Origin: Lytechinus variegatus
Taxonomy: Eukaryota > Echinodermata > Echinoidea > Temnopleuroida > Toxopneustidae
Length of the DNA stretch: 64,000 nucleotides
Reading direction: 5' to 3'
Assembly: GCF_018143015.1 (NCBI RefSeq)
Contig: NC_054756.1
Coordinates: forward strand, 29,095,440-29,159,439
Position 1 is the stretch's first letter, and each line of letters starts with the position of its first letter. Position numbers and translations under genes: made by a program. This document shows positions 48,601-60,195 of this stretch, one piece after another. The notes under the pieces are model-generated. The model was not told the DNA's origin and ran no database searches. It was given only the letters and a program-made list of their open reading frames with translations.

Positions 48601-51600
48601 TATCAGCAGCCACACTCATGGCAATACGCATTCGAATTCATTTTTTACTATTATTCCTGAGGGCAATAACATTTTCAACATTCAGTAAAAAAAAACTTTG
48701 AGGCAATAAACAGAATTGTTATATTATAACTACGTTGACGGTCCTTGTATTTTTGATGTTTTGCTGTCAACATGGTGAGCAAACGAACATTTGTATATGC
48801 TGAATACAGATTATTACTGGAACAAAAATTATATCGTGCAGAATAGATCAGTCAAAAAGCAAACTGAAATGGAATGTATTACGAAATTCGTATTACTTTC
48901 ACATGTTGGAGGGGCTCCATTCCAGCTTATTTCGCTGGTGTTTTCTGATGTTCTTATGCACTGTAGACTTTCACTTCCAACTATTTCATAGCCAGGGTTG
49001 CAGCGAAACGTGACGACATCACCATAGCGGTTATATGATTGGGTTATATTCCCAGAGGTAGGAGCAGACTGGGCTTCGCAAAATCCGTCTCGAGTGCTGT
49101 AAACTATGACAAAGGTATTTACAATTAATCAATATTTCACACATCTGTTTGCAAAATTGTAAATTATCATACCTTTCTTTTTAAACATCTGATTCTGAAT
49201 AATTTTCTGCGCTAAACCTGTTTGGTTTTTCTTTATTTTTCCAAATCAATATTCTGTTGGGGTGGACTTTCCTATTATAAAGAAGATATATGAAAAGAAA
49301 GAATCTATAAGCGAACGAATTTCCACACTATTAGCGATGTTACCAGCTGCATTTATGACAGTATGATGGTGTTATCGTGACATGACGGGGTAGTGAGAGC
49401 GAATAACCCAGAATTAAATTTATTCACATCAAACCATTTTTTCTATACAATTTCGATAGAATGTACAGCTTAAAGCTAGATTAATGTGTTTTTCTCTCTT
49501 TCTATTCAAATGAGCTTCGTTTGGTACAGATTTTCCTTGATGATAATTAACTTTTGATAATACACATTCTTACTTACACGTATAAAATGGTTGCTGAGCG
49601 TATTCTGCATAATTTCCACACGCTTGAAGGGAGTTAGTTTCACAAAGTTCATCACATTGCTCATCTCCGCTAGGATCTAATTCAACTGAGGGATACCTAA
49701 ACGTGCAGATACACTATGTACCCCATCAAGAATCATTGTTTACGTTTTGAAGATCAATAGAGAAGAAGAAGAGCAAAATTGAAGATAGTTATCAGAATAT
49801 GAGCCTATGAACACATTGAAGAGCCAGTAACAACGTTAAAGGAAGCAAGAAGACCCCCCCCCCCCCGGAAAGTGATGAAGAAAGAAGATGATAATAATAA
49901 TAATTACAACAATAATGAAACTCTTATATAGCGCATTTCAGACCTGTAAGGATTCTCATTGCACTTTACAGAAACAAAATTATACAATTAACTTACAATA
50001 ACAACTTCAAAATCAATCATTTAACATATGGCGTACGTATAAGGAATGGTCTAATTGAATGCTTCATTAAAGATAAATGATTTAAGTTGGGATTTGAAAG
50101 TCCAGGATTGTTTTGTAATCAGAGAGTAATGAAAAATGAAATGATCTGGACCCCTCAGAAGAACAGCCGCTAGGCTGAAGAGGGCTATCCAGCCCACGTG
50201 TTGGAAAATGAATAAATAAAATAAATAAAATAAAAAAAGTCAATTCCAAAGGGAGCGAGCACTAGAGGAAACCCTTCGCCATGCGTCTTAGTTATTACCC
50301 TACATATATAGGTGTTTGAAGAAGCTGTTTGGTTGATGTCCTAGATATGGAGAAATGACTTCAGAAATATATTCAGGGGCAAGACTGTGGACAGCATCAA
50401 ATGCTATTAGAAAGGCTTTAAAGCAATGGTTAGTCAGTGCAGTTCTTTGAGGATTGGTGTGATGTGGTTGTGTTTCTTGGATCTGGAGACAAATTTTGCA
50501 GCTGAATTCCGGATTCTTTGGAGCTTTGTAATATCTTTGTCCGGGGTTCATGTATACAAGAGACTATTACAATTATCGAGAAGGAAAGACATGACAGAAT
50601 GAGGATCTCAGTCACATTCTTACTAAGGTATGACCGAATCATTCTTCTCTTCTTTGTGGTAAAACTGTTACTTAGAAAAATGCACAGACCGCCACCTTTC
50701 TTTCCTGTGCGAGGAAGTTTCAGTAGACGATATTGCTGAAGGGTAGTTTGAATGTCCGCCATGATAGGGCCGTCCAGGGCATCTCCCTTAAGCCAAGCCT
50801 CAGTACAGCCTAATATGTCGAGTTTTTCTGTCAGCACAACGTAACATATTTCTGCAGGTTTGTTCATCAGAAAAGGTATATATTACAAATAGCTTGATGG
50901 TTTATGCATCTCCATGTTAATATATTACTCTTGTTAGGGGATAAAAATATTTCGTATGACAAAAAAAGCAAAATAAATGTCTGGTCCTGAATCAGACCCT
51001 AGTAAAAGAAGATGTGAACCTCTTCTACCCAATACTTACCAATGACCCAGAGATTCCGGCGTAGTCATATCCACCTCTGCACCTTACAATGCATTCGTCG
51101 TTGTCCGTGATGGCATAATTGAATCGGACAGAGTTCGGGACGTATCCGAAATTCTCCGGGCGTTGCCGAAAGCAGCCGAGGTATCCGTAATCTAATACCG
51201 TGTCAATAAAAAAAAGGTGATTAAGACCTCGTGCTACAAAAACTTACGATAGACTTTTTGATATTGGTCTAAAATCCTCAAATTCCCTTTTTAGCTGCCA
51301 AAGACCAATTTTAGTTTTAGTCGATGAAGAATATCTCTGAGCATTTTTGAGCAAATCTTTAACCAACTAAATAATGTTTATCAAGTTCATAGAAGTGATA
51401 AAGACCCCCCAGACAGATGTAAAATAACTAACGAATGAGGGATAAAGAACGACAAACAAAGCATGGGAGAGCAATTGTTTAAATAAAAGTAGGTCTACTT
51501 ATACGAACGGAAGATTTTCAATTAACTTACCATGACAAATTATCGACACTGTTTGGTCTATGGAACATGATATTATGCTGTGGTTATTTGGACAGGAAGC

Positions 51601-54600
51601 AAGATCATATTCACCTGAGAAAGGGAAAAAATGCAAATCTCAACCTTAAAAATCTTTTAACATTTATACAGTGCGTCCCAAAAAAAACTATACACTTTTG
51701 AAATAGCTGCCAAATAAAAAGTATATCACTTAGGGGGAGAAAACTTATATACATGGAAAGCCAATAAAGTCATCTTTCAAATGACACCAAAATGTTGGAA
51801 AACTATTCATGCTTGAGTGAGCACTACCCACTTAAACAAAGGGTATGAAAATTAGGGTGGGCAGGAATTAGCCTTTCGGTTTCTTTCAGTTTTTGAGAGG
51901 CGAGTCCCTTGGAACTTGCAAACTTGAGGGTGTTGTGATGAATTAATGGTCATTCATTATCAATTTAAATTGTTCGAGCAAATTTCATGAATTATCAAAC
52001 TGAAATTCCATGCATGAGTGAGCGTCAATTGCAATCTTTAGTGCAGGATTTTAACTTTACAATGTGGGTCTCAGCAGTGTGTTCATTGGAGTCAGGAGAA
52101 TAGGGGTAATATTGTACTTCGGTGGGTGAGGTAAGCTGATGGTAAAAGGGTCAACAGAACGTTTAGCCTCCCTCCTACAGGTCCGTCCCTCCCCCTCCCG
52201 TTTAGATTGAGACTGATTGCTATTACATGTACGAATTAAGTGCAAAGCAGACTGTCAATTTGATAATAAATTCTGAAAATGTACCTATCGATCATTCAAT
52301 CAACAATCTGATAGTAACTCAACTCAATCAATGTGATCAATCAAATATTCACCTTTTCAATAAATTATAAATAAAACATTCAGCTTTTTCAATAAATCAT
52401 TTCACAAATCATCATAATTAGTCAAGTTTTTAATAATCATTCAATGGAAAAGAAAGATCCATCAACCATAAGTCACTTGGCATTTCAGTATTAAATCCAT
52501 GAGAAAGAAAGGGGTGGAGGGCGGAGGTGAGTACATGACATGTAATTTGTAAAAGAAAAGTCTTACCCTATCTCACCCCTTGCATGTAACAGGTACCATC
52601 ACATTACTCTGACTCTTATAAGCACACTTGCTAAGATCCACATAATAAACTAAAAATGTTACACTGAAATTACAATTCCTGTTTACTCATGCATTACATT
52701 TCAATTTAGTACCTCATGAAATTTGCTTAAGAAACCAAAACTGATCTCAATTCATCAGTAATTTAGCATAACACCCTTAACTTGGCAAGTTCCTAAGGAC
52801 TCAGCTCAAAAAAAAAAGCTGGAAAGCTAATTCCTGCTCACCCCAGCAAAGGCTAGTTTCACAGGAGGGGTGAAAGGGGTAGAGAGAGAGAGAGAGGGGG
52901 GGGGGGCGGGTTAAGTGTTCTGTCGACCCATTACCCATCAACGTACTTCCCCCACCTAAGTCCTATCCCTATTCTGACTTCCATGACACATTGCTGAGAT
53001 CCATTTGAAAAAGTGAAAAATTGTATTTCATGTTCACTCATGCATTAAATTTCAATTGATTAATTCTTAAATTTGCTATAAAAACCTAAATTGATGATCA
53101 TGATCACTGATTTATTAAAACATCCTCAACTTTGCAAGTTCCAAGGGACTCGCCTCTCAAAAACTGAAAGAAACTGGCAGGCTAATTCCTGCCCACCCTA
53201 ATTTTCATACCCTTTGTTTAAGAGGGCAGTGCTCGCTCAAGCATGAATAGTTTTCCAAGATTTTGGTGTCATTTGAAAGATGACTTTATTGGCTTTCCAT
53301 ATATGTAAGTATTTTCCCACAAAGTGATATACTTTTAATTTGGCAGCCAATTCAAAAGTGTATAGTTTTTTTTGGGACGCGCTGTAGTTGGCATGCTAAT
53401 TTACGTTGGCTTCTCCCCCAAACGGTGTTCGCTAAATGTATTTGTCAATGAAAGAGTAAGTGCGACAGCATCGACGACGATAATGATGAGATCGATTATG
53501 ATGATGAGGAGGAGGAGGAGGACGACGACGACGATAATGATGATGGTGATAATGCTGCTTCTGATGATGATGGTGGTGGTGGTTGTTGTTGTTGTTGGTG
53601 TTGGGGGTGGTGGAGATAGTAGTGGTAGTGCTGGAGTACTGGTGACGATGATCTGATGATACATTTTGTGCTAATATGAATTTCAAATACTGGCATAAGA
53701 ATGGCATACAAATACAACATACATAATTCTTCATTTGGAAAACCACATCTGCAAATAATAGTATTGTGTTGAAATGCCTACTTTATTAATGTATCCACCT
53801 ACTACGGGACTGTTATCATTTGACATTGTTGGATTTCGAAACTCACAGTATGCACAAGGAAACCACTTCCGCTTTGTGCAATGAAAGAAAATAAATATCA
53901 GATTCAACGAGGTAATAGAAAGTGATATTGGATTATCAATTGTGTTCCTCATTTTAATTGATAGAGATAATAAGATGGCTGTGATGGCAGTAAAGTGCAA
54001 TGAACAAAACATTAAGGGGGCAGGACATAGCGCATTGGGCAAACTTTGGAGAAAAAAGTCTGAGTGGGCGAAGCGAGCTAGCATTTTTTTTTATAGATTT
54101 TTTTTACCCTAATTTCGTTATAGCTTTTTACATAATACACTCTAAAAGAAATATTGGGTAAAATTTTAATCGGCACGAGGGTAATTATGTATATCCAATT
54201 TTGGCAGTATTTCACCCAATGCGGGAAGTATATTGTCCAGTCAGGTTAAAAATAATTTTCATCACACCGGATAAATAAAAATGCCCAAAAGAAATGCCCA
54301 ATGATGGTTCGACACATAATTACACTCATGGAGTATTTTCACCATTTCTGTTTTTATTTAGAGTGTATACAGAAAGGGGTATCACATGTCACCCTTCCCC
54401 TTTCCTTTTCTTTTCGTTCATTTTTGGAGGTCATGAAGCTCTGCACACCATTGTTAGATAGCACTCTATTTTCTCTTAACTGTGGAGGCTTCATCAACAA
54501 ATTAAATCAAGGTTATGCAGACTCTATCATGACCGGTCATTGTTGATGAAACATGGGAATAATTAATTGTTGGGAGTAAGAGTCGGAATAACGATAGGTA

Positions 54601-56825
54601 AGTGTCGTAACAGATTATGAAATTTATATAAAAAAACATTCTGATTAACACCAGACCTTACTGAAGATTTGGTTTATGAATGGCAAACTTCACGGTCCTC
54701 TACCAAACTTATCATTTCGCGGTCGTCTGCGCTATCAATTAAGAGGATTATCTTCTGAAAACATCTTTGAATCTTTATTATTTATTAGTTTAACTTTCAA
54801 TATATTTCTAAACTAAGTTTTACTCACAAAATAACCATTCCATATTTCCCATGATTACAATTTAATTACATAATCCAATACGATTGTTTTTATAAAATCT
54901 TGAGTTTACGATCAAGTGGGGAAGTCAATAATAAAAGGTAGAAAAGGGGATTTTGAAAAAAAATTATTATTAATACTACCATAAAACACATCTCGAAGGA
55001 TACGTGTTATGTGAATAACACCCCCCCCCCCCCCTCCCCACGAACAACCGAACAAGATGACCCAAACACTTACTTCCCCCACACCTGACCGAAGCTACGT
55101 TCGAAACCGTGTCGCCATCATAAGTACTTTCAAATGGCAAGCCGGAAGTGGTTCGGTAGTCTCGTACGAGTCCCGGATATCCGAGTTGTCGGCATAATAC
55201 TATGCTGTTTTCGACGGTCCATGATTCAGCACACATGTACTGATAGCTTGACCCGTGATCAAACCGAACTTGAAGGCGACCCTGGTTTGGCTTGTTCCCA
55301 CCCAGCAGCCGGACACCTTCGATTGAGAGCAGCACATCGTGAAGAAAAGGACAAAAGGAAATCATAATCATATAAATACATGTAGTAAAAAATCGAGATT
55401 TTAAATACACACCATGCCCACTATTCTTCTTATGTTCAATGCGCATAACGTTAAGTTCCATGGTATGTGCCTTGAATATACCTATGGCAGTAATTGATGT
55501 TTGTAAACTATTGAAAATTTCTTAGAATCTAAATGTGTATAATAGGCAACAATCGCGCCAATCAATCCGACTCAATCGACTGCTTTCGATTTTTTTTTTT
55601 AGTTTTTTTTTTTTACACATGCATACGTGTAACATTTCAATAACAACAGCAGCAATATAAAATGCCTTACTCAAGGGCCGTGCCGGAAATCGAACCCCGG
55701 TCTTCAACATTGTAGGGCGCCCTATCGGTCACGACACCTTGCCTATGATATACCATTCGAAATAATGTGTTAGTTTATTTTCGATCTGGAGTTCATTTTG
55801 TCGGGGAGAGCACTTTCTACCATGCCTACTCAGAAGAGGAGGTCCATGGTTGGTCTACCAGTAGCATACAAAATCATACACTGCAAAATCCCCGGTGTTG
55901 ATTGAACACCATCCCGAAATCTATAGATTTGTCCACACCAGGGAAGTGTTAAACAACACCGGTTTTGTTAATAGTCCAACACCAGATAGGTGTTTATACA
56001 AAACCAATTAGTTTTAAAACAGCATCGGTTTGATTCCAAACTGATGTTGTTTCAAAATCAATTTGGTGTGGACATTTCGCCTGGTGTTAAATCAACACAA
56101 GAAATGTTGCAGAAACAACATTATGATCAATTTGACGAAGCTTATCATGGCATTATTATTGACCGATAAATGACATTTATCGGTCTTTATGTTCAGTATC
56201 ATCTTCTTACAAAACATATCCTAGCAACATTGCAAGAATTGATTATGACTTTATGAATGAGCATCGGTTATTTAACAGGACCTTACTCCTTCATTTTCCT
56301 TTAATCGTTCATTTTAATTTTCTGTTTCCATTGATTCATTTTTTACCCAGTTTTGGAATAAATCTAATCCGTTTTGGGAAATCAAATATTCTATGTAAGA
56401 TACCAAATGTGACTCTTTACGAGCAAAATGAAACAGAAAACCGTAGTTTCACACACCCACGCACAAACCCACACGCTCACTCAAAATTTTATTTCAAGTA
56501 CGGGTTAGATACAGTTTATTTCAAAGGGGTTAGACAGAAAATAAAAATTTAAAGGCAAAAATATTATGACCCGCATATCGTTTGTTTCTAAACGTTCACA
56601 CGGCAGGGTTACGTTTCGTTAAGTTTAATACAATATATAGTAGGTGACTAAAAAGGTAATTTCTCAAAATCGCTAAAACGCAGACCCATCCCTATTTTGA
56701 ATAAAACTCTTCATATACATAAGCCTTTAGAAATATCTATTCTTACCATCAACTTCAGCTTGAATAAGTTTGGATATTTCCATCAACAAACAGAATCGAA
56801 GAAATTCCCACCGCAATTTAGTCAT
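42629..56825 (-). CDS. Gene C: SRCR - WSC - CCP - stalk - TM receptor with tyrosine-rich tail (615 aa)
   Basis: Ten exons on the minus strand: 56825-56747 (leader), 55316-55074 and 51614-51531 (SRCR), 51191-51040 and 49713-49578 (WSC), 49103-48897 (CCP), 48330-48256 and 47277-47170 (Ser/Thr stalk), 45563-45482 (TM), 43310-42629 (tail). Every phase matches and the total is 616 codons with stop. SRCR (about 27-135): VRLLGG, CRQLGYPG, VRCGGSEYDLASC. WSC (about 136-231): YGYLGCF, CIVRCRGGYDYAG, CICTF, CDELC, ACGNYAEY. CCP (about 232-300): FCEAQSAP, FRCNPGYE, LQCIR, SWNGAPPTC. TM: FIAILAGLIVISVCFAILI. The tail opens FVIRRHKRRSG and has YSSF, YECV, YTYI, YEIP and YSNE. Several CCP and stalk sites fit N- or O-glycosylation. 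Inferred role: recognition receptor. The leader is only weakly hydrophobic, so exon 1 is the least certain. Confidence 0.82.
43640..44840 (-). pseudogene. L1/Tx1-like LINE C-terminal fragment in a gene C intron
   Basis: Minus frames encode IHLESKIDSLKISWISKLLG, typical of the region after the RT in L1/Tx1-type LINEs, then SLALNKILPSRDNLFKWHV and a zinc-knuckle-like CNICGEVDTTFHFILYC. The three open pieces are in different frames. It lies between the TM exon and the tail exon. Confidence 0.7.
44993..45262 (+). mobile_element. tRNA-derived SINE, near full length
   Basis: tRNA-like head with B-box GGGTTCGAATCCCAGCC, a unique body and a (TTA)n tail. The body matches the tail copy at 41034-41140 and the head matches 18000-18100. 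Inserted in a gene C intron. Confidence 0.82.
45482..45925 (-). repeat. Threefold tandem repeat of the gene C transmembrane exon region
   Basis: On the minus strand three TTTTCAG/ATG acceptors with the start of the TM exon occur at 45563, 45721 and 45875, spaced 158 and 154 bases. Only the 45563 copy keeps the full helix and a GTAAGT donor. In the TM frame the other two (beginning GKFIAIVVSLMVI and VELIAILVSLIVI) run into stops after about 25 residues. Confidence 0.75.
45926..47169 (-). other. Gene C intron between stalk and TM exons
   Basis: G-run at 45980-45993; otherwise no repeat family or exon recognised. Confidence 0.5.
47278..48255 (-). other. Gene C intron between the two stalk exons
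   Basis: No exon or known repeat seen. The flanking exons are both phase 1/1 and Ser/Thr/Pro-rich. Confidence 0.5.
49104..49577 (-). other. Gene C intron with a MITE remnant
   Basis: GTTGGGGTGGACTTTCC near 49255-49272 resembles the right end of the 22757-23362 family. Nothing coding. Confidence 0.45.
49885..50870 (-). pseudogene. CR1/L2-like LINE fragment, internally deleted
   Basis: The minus strand encodes part of the endonuclease domain (LDILGCTEAWLKGDALDG, then GKKGGGLCIFLSNSF) and then, with most of the RT missing, the C-terminal region (HSLAPEYISEVISPYLG). The 3' part (49885-50300) has TATATAGCGCATTTCAG-like tail sequence. Lies in the intron that splits the WSC domain. Confidence 0.7.
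51669..53384. mobile_element. Non-autonomous Tc1/mariner-like element with long inverted repeats
   Basis: Ends CAGTGCGTCCCAAAAAAA and TTTTTTTTGGGACGCGCTG are flanked by TA (51667-51668, 53385-53386). The inverted arms extend about 270 bases. The middle is non-coding. It lies in the gene C intron that splits the SRCR domain; the short 51192-51530 stretch before that exon holds nothing recognised. Confidence 0.8.
53465..53645. repeat. GAT/GAC/GGT trinucleotide-rich tract
   Basis: Low-complexity trinucleotide repeats open in several frames on both strands. No gene. Confidence 0.8.
53646..55073 (-). other. Gene C SRCR intron, remaining part
   Basis: Apart from the MITE at 54138-54365 and a C-run at 55020-55036, nothing recognised. 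Confidence 0.5.
54138..54365. mobile_element. Palindromic MITE, CACTCTAA family, copy 3
   Basis: Ends CACTCTAAAAGAAATATTGG and ATTTAGAGTG with TA at the borders; the interior is more diverged than in the other two copies. Confidence 0.6.
55668..55745 (-). mobile_element. tRNA-like SINE head on the minus strand
   Basis: Minus strand shows A-box-like GTCGTGACCGATAGG and B-box GGTTCGATTTCC. It lies in gene C intron 1 with no intact acceptor stem, so it is called a SINE relic rather than a tRNA gene. Confidence 0.5.
55879..56112. mobile_element. CACTGCAAAA-type MITE, copy 1
   Basis: Begins CACTGCAAAATCCCCGGTGT and ends near TGTTGCAG, with internal inverted GGTGTTGATT / AACACC words. The right half resembles 61934-62043. 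Lies in gene C intron 1 (55317-56746), where nothing else was recognised. Confidence 0.6.
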
Positions 56826-59790
56826 GTTTAGTTATTGATGGTGTAGCCCTAGAGTAATGACCGAGTATCCACATCAAGTAAGTAGTGTATAATTTCCAGT
56901 GCACTTTCCAGGTATCCGGTTTTTTAATCACTCACCACAAATAAACCGATTCAAACCCGATTAAAGATGTAGCGTATTTCAAATGGCATATCGTTAGTCG
57001 GTGTGCAGTCGGTTTCGTCTTTCGAACTGCAGTCAGGCAGTATTTGACTTCAACCGTATCCGGAGTGAGTTGGTCGTTGGTATGACGTACAGAGGTAACA
57101 GAGGGATGGCGGTACAAAGTAAATGGAACAGCTTTTTGGAACACTTACGCTATTGCTATCTGTATACTAGTCCATGAACAATTGTGATATGATTTAGTTT
57201 CCTCTTATCCCTGACACCAATTTTCTTTCGTACATAATCTAAAGATTAAACCACGATTTTGCTTGATATCTAGTAGTTCCTTTTTCGCATTACGTAATCA
57301 TACCCTACAGAGGCTAAATTTGTGATAGTACTTCCTTTCCTTCTGGCTTGGAAAAATGTTGCCGACACTGGAGAACTGAAAGGGGTTTGGGGAAGGACTA
57401 AAACAAACACAACATTTTTTATGAAATAACGCGGGCGATTTACAAGCTTAATATTTGACATGATTGATAACTTACAGTAGGAAAACGAGATATTTTTAAA
57501 TCACCCCCATTAAGTTTAGCGATTGAACGTCATGACAGTGGGGGCTAGTTTTTACTTTCGTGGGCCATTAAAAAGTACCCCCCCCCCTTGCGATAAGGGC
57601 TAACTCTGTTTCGGGAGCTTTGAATCGGACAAAAAAAATTGAACTTGTATTTTATTCAGAGTTTTGTATGTCTCAATTTTGAAGAAAAAAACAACTTTGA
57701 AACAAAAAATCATTTAAGAGGCGAGCCTCGAGCGTGCTTTATTTACGATCTTGATTGCAATAAGCAATTATGTTATATGCCCTGTATACTTGCCTTTCTT
57801 AATCGATTCTTGACCAAAATGATACCAATTGTAGTAATCACATATAACTCAACAGTTCAATGATTATCATATTACCGTTAAGTACCGAGGTGCCTTTTTA
57901 TTCACTGTTGTTTATATTTCTGCAGCTTTGCCAATGGTAATATTTATTTACATTCCCGATACATCTTTATGTCCTTTGATTTTTTGCCCCCTCCCCTTCC
58001 TCTGCATTCCTACTTTTGAATGTGCAATATTTTTGTAAGAGACTACAGTCAAGCAGAAACCCCAACATAACCGTCACGTTGTGTATGGCTACATTTTTTT
58101 TTAGTTGAAAGTTGTAGTATGGGGTTTTCTACTCCAAGAATCCGAAGGGTGCCATTTGGGCATTTTTATTGGTATTGACGTCATAGGCCACGCCCACTTT
58201 TCACATACCTTTTAAATATGATTTTCATATTTTACAGAGTAAGTATGTTCACGTTCACGGTTGTAAACTGCGCACGAGCAGAAAAATGGTCATATGAGAT
58301 AAACCATGAAGGTGGCTTTCAAATTCACTGACATAGGCATTTGTGATTTGATGATTATTCATGTATTCCTTTCAAAATATTTATTTTATCACATCCAAGC
58401 TGAAGAGTAATAAATGGAGCCTTCATAATCACTGGTATTTGACAGTAGCCTAAACAATAGTCAAACGTGCCAAAGGCAGACATTAAAACAGATTTCCAAA
58501 CTTTATCCCTGATGTACTTTTCTAGTCACCTTCTCTATAAAATGCCTTTTGTTCTTAGAATTGAATACCCTACCGGTAAAGCTTAAGCAGCATCTACATT
58601 TGAAAATGATAGTGCTTATCCTAATGCAAAATCACAAAGGTCATTTGAGAAAAAGTTTCCGGATGAGCTAACCTTGAACTGGATTATTATGTTTGGCATC
58701 AAATTAAAGCTAATGAAAAATGCAAATATATTGATTACTTGGCATTCAAATCAAGTCAGGTTTAACTTAAACTCAGGTTTAAAGTTGTGGTTTAAGTATG
58801 GGAAGCCAAAAGTATCAATTTCTTATTTATTAGGTTGTACGTTTTTTATGTTAACTGTGCTCTTTCCTGATTCATCGATGGTGAAGACAATAATTTATAT
58901 ATTTCCTAAACAACTATGAATAATTTTAGAGCCAAGTGAGCTGAAATATGATATCTCTACCGTATAATGATTATGTAGCAATTGGCTATCCATACTTAAA
59001 CCACAAGTTTAAACCCGAGTTTAGGTTAAACCCGACTTCAGAATACGGGCCAAGGACGTTACACATTCGAACAATAAAGCGAGCACAAAGCGCGAGCTAA
59101 AAATTTCTGACATTTCTACCAAGAGAATTGGAATTTTAAGCACATTTTGTAATTAGGGAAAATGGAATGATGACCATATTCTAAATTGTTTTTCAAGTTT
59201 TACTTTTCTGGAAAGAAATAAGCTGTTGCCATGGCAACATGTCCTTTTCAATTTCATGTTTCTTTTTATTCAATCCAAGCATTATCAAGGCAACATGAAT
59301 TTTTATCTTTAAAAATAAAACTCATCCAGAACACTTACCGTAATTTTTGTTCAAATGAGTCGATCAATTATATACATGTAGATTAAATCCTCATTGCACA
59401 AGTTATCTCTAAGGCAGGGCTTCTGTCACCCCCATGCCCCCCCCCCCACATACTCAAACACAGAACCTCGCACAGTATTCACTGTTTCCCCTTCCCTCCC
59501 CACTCTCTCCCTCTCCCCTCGTCACTCAAATTATACACGGACCCGACGCCACGCGAACGTAAAGTTTCCCATCATCCCCCTGGCTCCTCAAATTGTAATT
59601 GGTCCGCTGAAAAGCCACCAAGTGGTACTTAAATTATGTAAATAGCTTTATAAGTGGTACTTAAATAGCTAAATACGTTTAAACATTTATGGCGATATAT
59701 CGAGTTAATATGGTGTTTTAAGAGAATTCTTCCTTTTATTTCTTCATTTCATTTCTTCCTTTTAAATACCGATTCTTGGCATCTGAAACC
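56826..59790. other. Intergenic DNA between gene C and the next + strand leader candidates
   Basis: Upstream of gene C; the divergent candidate starts at 60196. 59040-59130 carries one AAGCGCGAGCTAAAAATTTC motif like those inside the hAT elements. No TATA box I would defend. Confidence 0.45.
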
Positions 59791-60195
59791 ATGGAAACTG
59801 GTGTAGGTACGCTTTTGCTGATACTTTTGACTGCGTTGACAATATTAAGCGCATTTAACGCATTTTGCGAGGTGAGGAAATGTTCTAAAACTATTACTTC
59901 TCATTATTACCTCACGTCCAAGGAAGCCACGATCATTGTTTTTAATAAATAGTTATATCTTTGATAGGTTTACTTTGTTGAAATATTTGTTTTGATAAAT
60001 AAAAGTTTGGGTCAATCGTTATCCATAATTACACGCTCAAGTTCTCCCCCTCACGGGCGCGCTCTCTCTCTTTATACTATATTTAAATAACTTTCACTTC
60101 GTGAAAATTATTGCTTTCTCGACACTTTCTTGTGTTCCGGGAGTTTGACTGGAAGTAGGTCCATAGGTACTCGAGGGGACTGGGATACCGCAAAG

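Noticed and set aside
53401-53746. Several long ORFs on both strands (His/Ser/Asn/Thr-rich)
   Set aside because: Products of trinucleotide repeats open in all frames.
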